From contig CAJNDS010002213.1 of the NCBI GenBank assembly GCA_905221605.1, positions 917,636 through 981,635 of the forward strand: 64,000 nucleotides of DNA, written 5' to 3'. The notes under the pieces were generated by a model that saw only the letters and a list, made by a program, of their open reading frames with translations, had not been told where the DNA came from and did not search any database. The first letter of the stretch is position 1. Every line of letters begins with the position of its first letter. Positions 50,232 to 64,000 of the stretch are shown one piece after another. This stretch comes from Symbiodinium natans (taxonomy: Eukaryota > Sar > Dinophyceae > Suessiales > Symbiodiniaceae). The translations under genes and the position numbers were made by a program.

Positions 50232-50717
50232 GGCCGACGGCCAGCCCGAAGAGGCAGGTGCCACGGCACAAGCGCTCCGGAAACTTACGAGTAAGATTTG
50301 GTGAGGCATTTCGGGGTCTGGATGGGTGTTCCATCGTGTGCCGGGTTCCGGGGCTGCGCCGTCCCTGCTTTGAGCACACGCGGCTGAAGTGCTTGGCAAG
50401 AGAAACGCATCTTGCCATCCGCGACGGTGGAGCGTGCAGCAGGTGAGCAGAGAGACAGAAATGGGGAGAGGGGAGGGGGGGGGGGGGTGCCGCGCTTTGG
50501 GGCGCTTCCGGGTTCAAGACGGTCGAAGGACGCTTGAGCGTTTCGGCTTGGGGAGTATCGGGTTCGAGGACCTCCGCTTCACCAGAGAATCGCCGTCATC
50601 TCGGCTCAAAGGATTGGTGATCAAGGCCGCTACATCGCGCGGTGTGCCCCAGTCACCTTCCGTTGGTGCTCTTTGCGATCAACTCTTTCGCGACTTCAAG
50701 CCCTTCGCTTCGCAGCC
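50232..50717 (+). promoter_or_regulatory. 486-bp spacer between tubulin copies 2 and 3
   Basis: Nearly identical to the spacers at 42398 and 56010, including the G-run and TTCGCAG-CC before the ATG. SL-like sequence at 50593-50611. Confidence 0.55.
50714..50715 (+). promoter_or_regulatory. Possible spliced-leader acceptor AG before tubulin ATG
   Basis: AG two bases before the ATG, in CTTCGCAG-CC-ATG, in copies 2, 3 and 4. Dinoflagellate mRNAs receive a 22-nt leader by trans-splicing at an AG. An AG further upstream could be used instead, so this is a suggestion. Confidence 0.35.
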
Positions 50718-56009
<5,292 letters not shown>

Positions 56010-56495
56010 GGCCGACGGCCAGCCCGAAGAGGCAGGTGCCAAGGCACAAGCGCTCCGGAAACTTGCGAGTAAGATTTGGTGAGGCATTTCGGGGTCTGGA
56101 TGGGTGTTCCATCGTGTGCCGGGTTCCGGGGCAGCGCCGTCCCTGCTTTGAGCACACGCGGCTGAAGTGCTTGGCAAGAGAAACGCATCTTGCCATCCGC
56201 GACGGTGGAGCGTGCAGCAGGTGAGCAGAGAGACAGAAATGGGGAGAGGGGAGGGGGGGGGGGGGTGCCGCGCTTTGGGGCGCTTCCGGGTTCAAGACGG
56301 TCGAAGGACGCTTGAGCGTTTCGGCTTGGGGAGTATCGGGTTCGAGGACCTCCGCTTCACCAGAGAATCGCCGTCATCTCGGCTCAAAGGATTGGTGATC
56401 AAGGCCGCTACATCGCGCGGTGTGCCCCAGTCACCTTCCGTTGGTGCTCTTTGCGATCAACTCTTTCGCGACTTCAAGCCCTTCGCTTCGCAGCC
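56010..56495 (+). promoter_or_regulatory. 486-bp spacer between tubulin copies 3 and 4
   Basis: Same content as the other two spacers. It shares GCCAAGGCACAAGC and CTTGCGAGTAAG with the spacer after copy 1, whereas the one after copy 2 differs at both sites. SL-like sequence at 56371-56389. Confidence 0.55.
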
Positions 56496-61963
<5,468 letters not shown>

Positions 61964-62165
61964 GGCCGACGGCCAGCCCGAAGAGGCAGGCGCCGCAGCA
62001 CAAGCGCTCCCTTTTGGAACTGTGTGAGATTTTGTGAGGCATTTCGGGGTCTGGATGGGTGTTCCACCGTGTTCCGGGGCTGCGCCGTCCCTGCTTTGAG
62101 CGCACGCGGCTGAAGTGCTTGGCAAGAGAAACGCATCTTGCCATCCGCGACGGTGGAGCGTGCAG

Positions 62166-62979
62166 CAGACACAGAAAACAACTTCTGCCGAGAGTGGCTC
62201 TTTGGGATCTCTTTGGGTTTAGTAAACCCTGGCCAAGAACCCCAGAGAACCCTAGGGCCTACACCGAAACCCTGAACCCGAGACCTGAGGATTCAGTGGC
62301 TTTGTAGGCCTTTTGGTTGCTCGAGGAATTCCGCGCCCAACCGTTCGCGCGCAAGGCCCCCGAACCCCAAACCCCAAACCCCGAACTCCGAACCCCAAAC
62401 ACCTAAACACCTAAACACCTAAACAACTAAACCTTAAACACCTAAACCCTAAGCCCTAAACCCTAAAGCCTAAACCCTAAACCCTAAACTGCTTCCATCA
62501 AAAGCCTCCTGTAGATTTGCCAGTCCTGCTGTCCCTGAGATTTCCCCGAAGCCCGAAAGCCTTCCTGAAAATCCCTGAGTCCATGAGCACCGGGTTTCGG
62601 GTTTCGGGTTTCGGGTTATGGTTTATGGTTTAGGGTTTAGGGTTTAGGGAAAGCCTTGACAATCCTAGACCTCCAACCCCGGAAAGCACAAGTGCCAATC
62701 CCCGTCCGAGGCGCATCGATGCCACTCTCCACGCCGTGAATCGCGCTTCGCGCTATGGAAGTGCCATTTCCTGCCAGGCGGGTGGGGGGCCGAAAGCCCA
62801 ACTTCTAAGCCGTAGTCTCGAAGACCTAAGCCCTAAACCCGAAAGACTCTGTGAGCCGAAGCACCCAAGAGGGTGCGGAGCTTCAGAGGATTTGGGACTT
62901 CTAGATTCTTTCGAGGTCTCAGGACTGCGGGTGGAGGTTTGTAGGACCTGGCAAGGCGCAGATGGAGGTGAGAGAACCG
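62166..62979. other. Spacer with degenerate telomere-type repeats
   Basis: 62,350-62,490 has CCCCAAA, CACCTAAA and CCCTAAA units; 62,590-62,650 has GGGTTTC turning into GGGTTTA units in the opposite orientation. The rest shows no recognisable gene. Confidence 0.7.
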
Positions 62980-63170
62980 GTTAAGGAGGGAGGGAGGGAG
63001 GGAGGGAGGGAAAGAAAGAGAAGAGGGGGAACAAGAGGACAGGAAAGGATAGGAAAGGAAAGGATGGGAAAGGACGGGCAAGGAAACACAATCAGGCAGA
63101 ACGACCGACCAAACGAAACAAAGACCGGAGCAACAAAAACAGGGACTTCGGAGAGGCAAGGAGAGTAGGA
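62980..63170 (+). repeat. Purine-rich tract (GGGA / GGAAA repeats)
   Basis: Strong A/G bias on the + strand: GGGA x5-6 and then GGAAAGGA-type repeats. It precedes the zinc-finger gene. Frames in it are simple-sequence artefacts. Confidence 0.8.
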
Positions 63171-63247
63171 GAGTCTTTGATTCATTGATATTCATTGTCC
63201 CCCCCCACACCCCCTCGGCCCACCCCGCGTCACCCCTGAGAAGGAGG

Positions 63248-63937
63248 ATGGCAGTGAATCTGGTGGGCTATGCGGATGCTTGTGGCAGCAAGTTGGCCAA
63301 GACGAACATCAGTCCTCCGCGTCCGGTTTCGCAAGGTCCAGTTCGAACTCCCAGAGCTCGCGGGTCTCAGAGGAGCCAGTCCCGCCCATCGCGCAGAAAG
63401 CCGCACGTGGACATAACCTTCGATCCGGAGACTTACTCGGAAGGCTCCAAGCTGCATGGCATGGAGGACGACTTGGGTGTGCCAAAGTGTCAGCCTTGTG
63501 CCTGGTTTCACAAGCCCTTTGGCTGCTACCACGGCACGGCGTGCGTGCGCTGCCACCTCTGCCCACCTGGGGAGTCGAAGTTCCGGAAGAAGCAGAAGAT
63601 CGCGCGCCTGCGGCAGGAGGAGGACAAGGCCATGGCAGCCAAGGCCCTTGAGGCCGCCACCTGGTACGGACCTTCGGATCCTTCGGATCCTTCGGATCCT
63701 TCGGCCTACTCTCCCGCCTTTGTGGGTACCGGCATACCTCCCTTCGACTGCCAGGACTACCCATCTTACGAGTCTTACGACTTCGACCTCCCTGTCCACC
63801 TGATGTACTCCGAGCATCCGGGCATGCCCTTCAGAACTGAGACTGCGAACCTTGGGACCTCAAGCTTGGCAACAGCAGCAGGAGCAGCAGGAGCAGAGGA
63901 GCAAGTCTGGCATTGTCAAGGGTGGTTGCAGATCTAG
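63248..63937 (+). CDS. CCCH zinc-finger protein, dinoflagellate type
   Basis: A frame of about 229 codons from the ATG at 63248 to TAG at 63935-63937. The start was chosen because the upstream in-frame sequence has no ATG and is C-rich and 5' UTR-like. Residues: a basic N-terminus (PSRRKPH near 60), then GSKLHG, then the finger CAWFHKPFGCYHGTACVRCH with spacing C-x8-C-x5-C-x3-H, followed by LCPPGESKFRKKQK. A finger of this shape, with LCP and a basic tail, is one I know from many dinoflagellate proteins; CCCH fingers usually bind RNA, so an RNA-binding role is inferred. SDP repeats four times near residue 140 (GGATCCTTC repeats in DNA). The Ala/Gly-rich end (SSLATAAGAAGAEEQ) might be an exon edge, with the frame running into intron, so the true C-terminus is uncertain. 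Confidence 0.8.
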   Translation: MAVNLVGYADACGSKLAKTNISPPRPVSQGPVRTPRARGSQRSQSRPSRRKPHVDITFDPETYSEGSKLHGMEDDLGVPKCQPCAWFHKPFGCYHGTACVRCHLCPPGESKFRKKQKIARLRQEEDKAMAAKALEAATWYGPSDPSDPSDPSAYSPAFVGTGIPPFDCQDYPSYESYDFDLPVHLMYSEHPGMPFRTETANLGTSSLATAAGAAGAEEQVWHCQGWLQI

Positions 63938-64000
63938 CGGCTTTGCCTTTGTCTTGGGAAAGGAGAGCATCTGCAAGGTCCGACTTTGGACCCTGCAGCG
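63938..64000. other. Window end, possible continuation of zinc-finger gene
   Basis: Too short to judge. It could be 3' UTR or an intron with a downstream exon. Confidence 0.3.

Overview
The window looks like nuclear DNA of a dinoflagellate; I cannot assign a genus. The grounds are a tandem array of alpha-tubulin genes cut into 21 small exons, introns that almost all start with GC or GA and end AG before an exon starting with G, interstitial TTTAGGG-type telomere repeats, a non-LTR retroelement, and a CCCH zinc-finger protein at the right end of a type I associate with dinoflagellates. These grounds are family knowledge applied by eye; no search was run.

Layout. (1) 1-30,480 is gene-poor. I recognise no protein or RNA gene. 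It holds foldback (hairpin) segments of about 95-120 bp clustered at 10.4-13.3 kb, small dispersed duplications, and a 640-bp tandem repeat of about 2.6 units at 28,782-30,461. (2) 30,484-36,415 is a block of satellite-like DNA: telomere-type repeats in alternating orientation, a palindromic 21-bp minisatellite, a C-run of about 230 bp, and repeats of 80 bp, 35 bp and an A/G-rich type. (3) 36,416-62,165 is the alpha-tubulin array: four complete genes in the same direction, separated by near-identical 486-bp spacers. (4) 62,166-63,247 holds degenerate telomere-type repeats and a purine-rich tract. (5) 63,248-63,937 encodes the CCCH zinc-finger protein.

The tubulin genes are the core of the window. 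Each can be spliced by eye into an exact 1,362-nt frame (453 residues plus stop). About two dozen exon positions differ between copies, and every difference I saw is synonymous, so all four encode the same protein. Copies differ in their introns. Copy 1 has a rearranged intron 4 with duplicated 3' splice-site segments and a TTTAGGG array, and has lost the AG just before its ATG. Copy 2 carries a 5'-truncated retroelement (1,704 bp, 14-bp target-site duplication) exactly at the intron 3/exon 4 boundary, plus a 316-bp inverted-repeat element flanked by TTAA. Copies 2 and 3 share variants in their 3' parts, and copies 1 and 4 share others, which suggests gene conversion or unequal exchange. As is known for dinoflagellates, such arrays are probably transcribed and resolved into single mRNAs by spliced-leader trans-splicing. 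No SL RNA gene is visible here.
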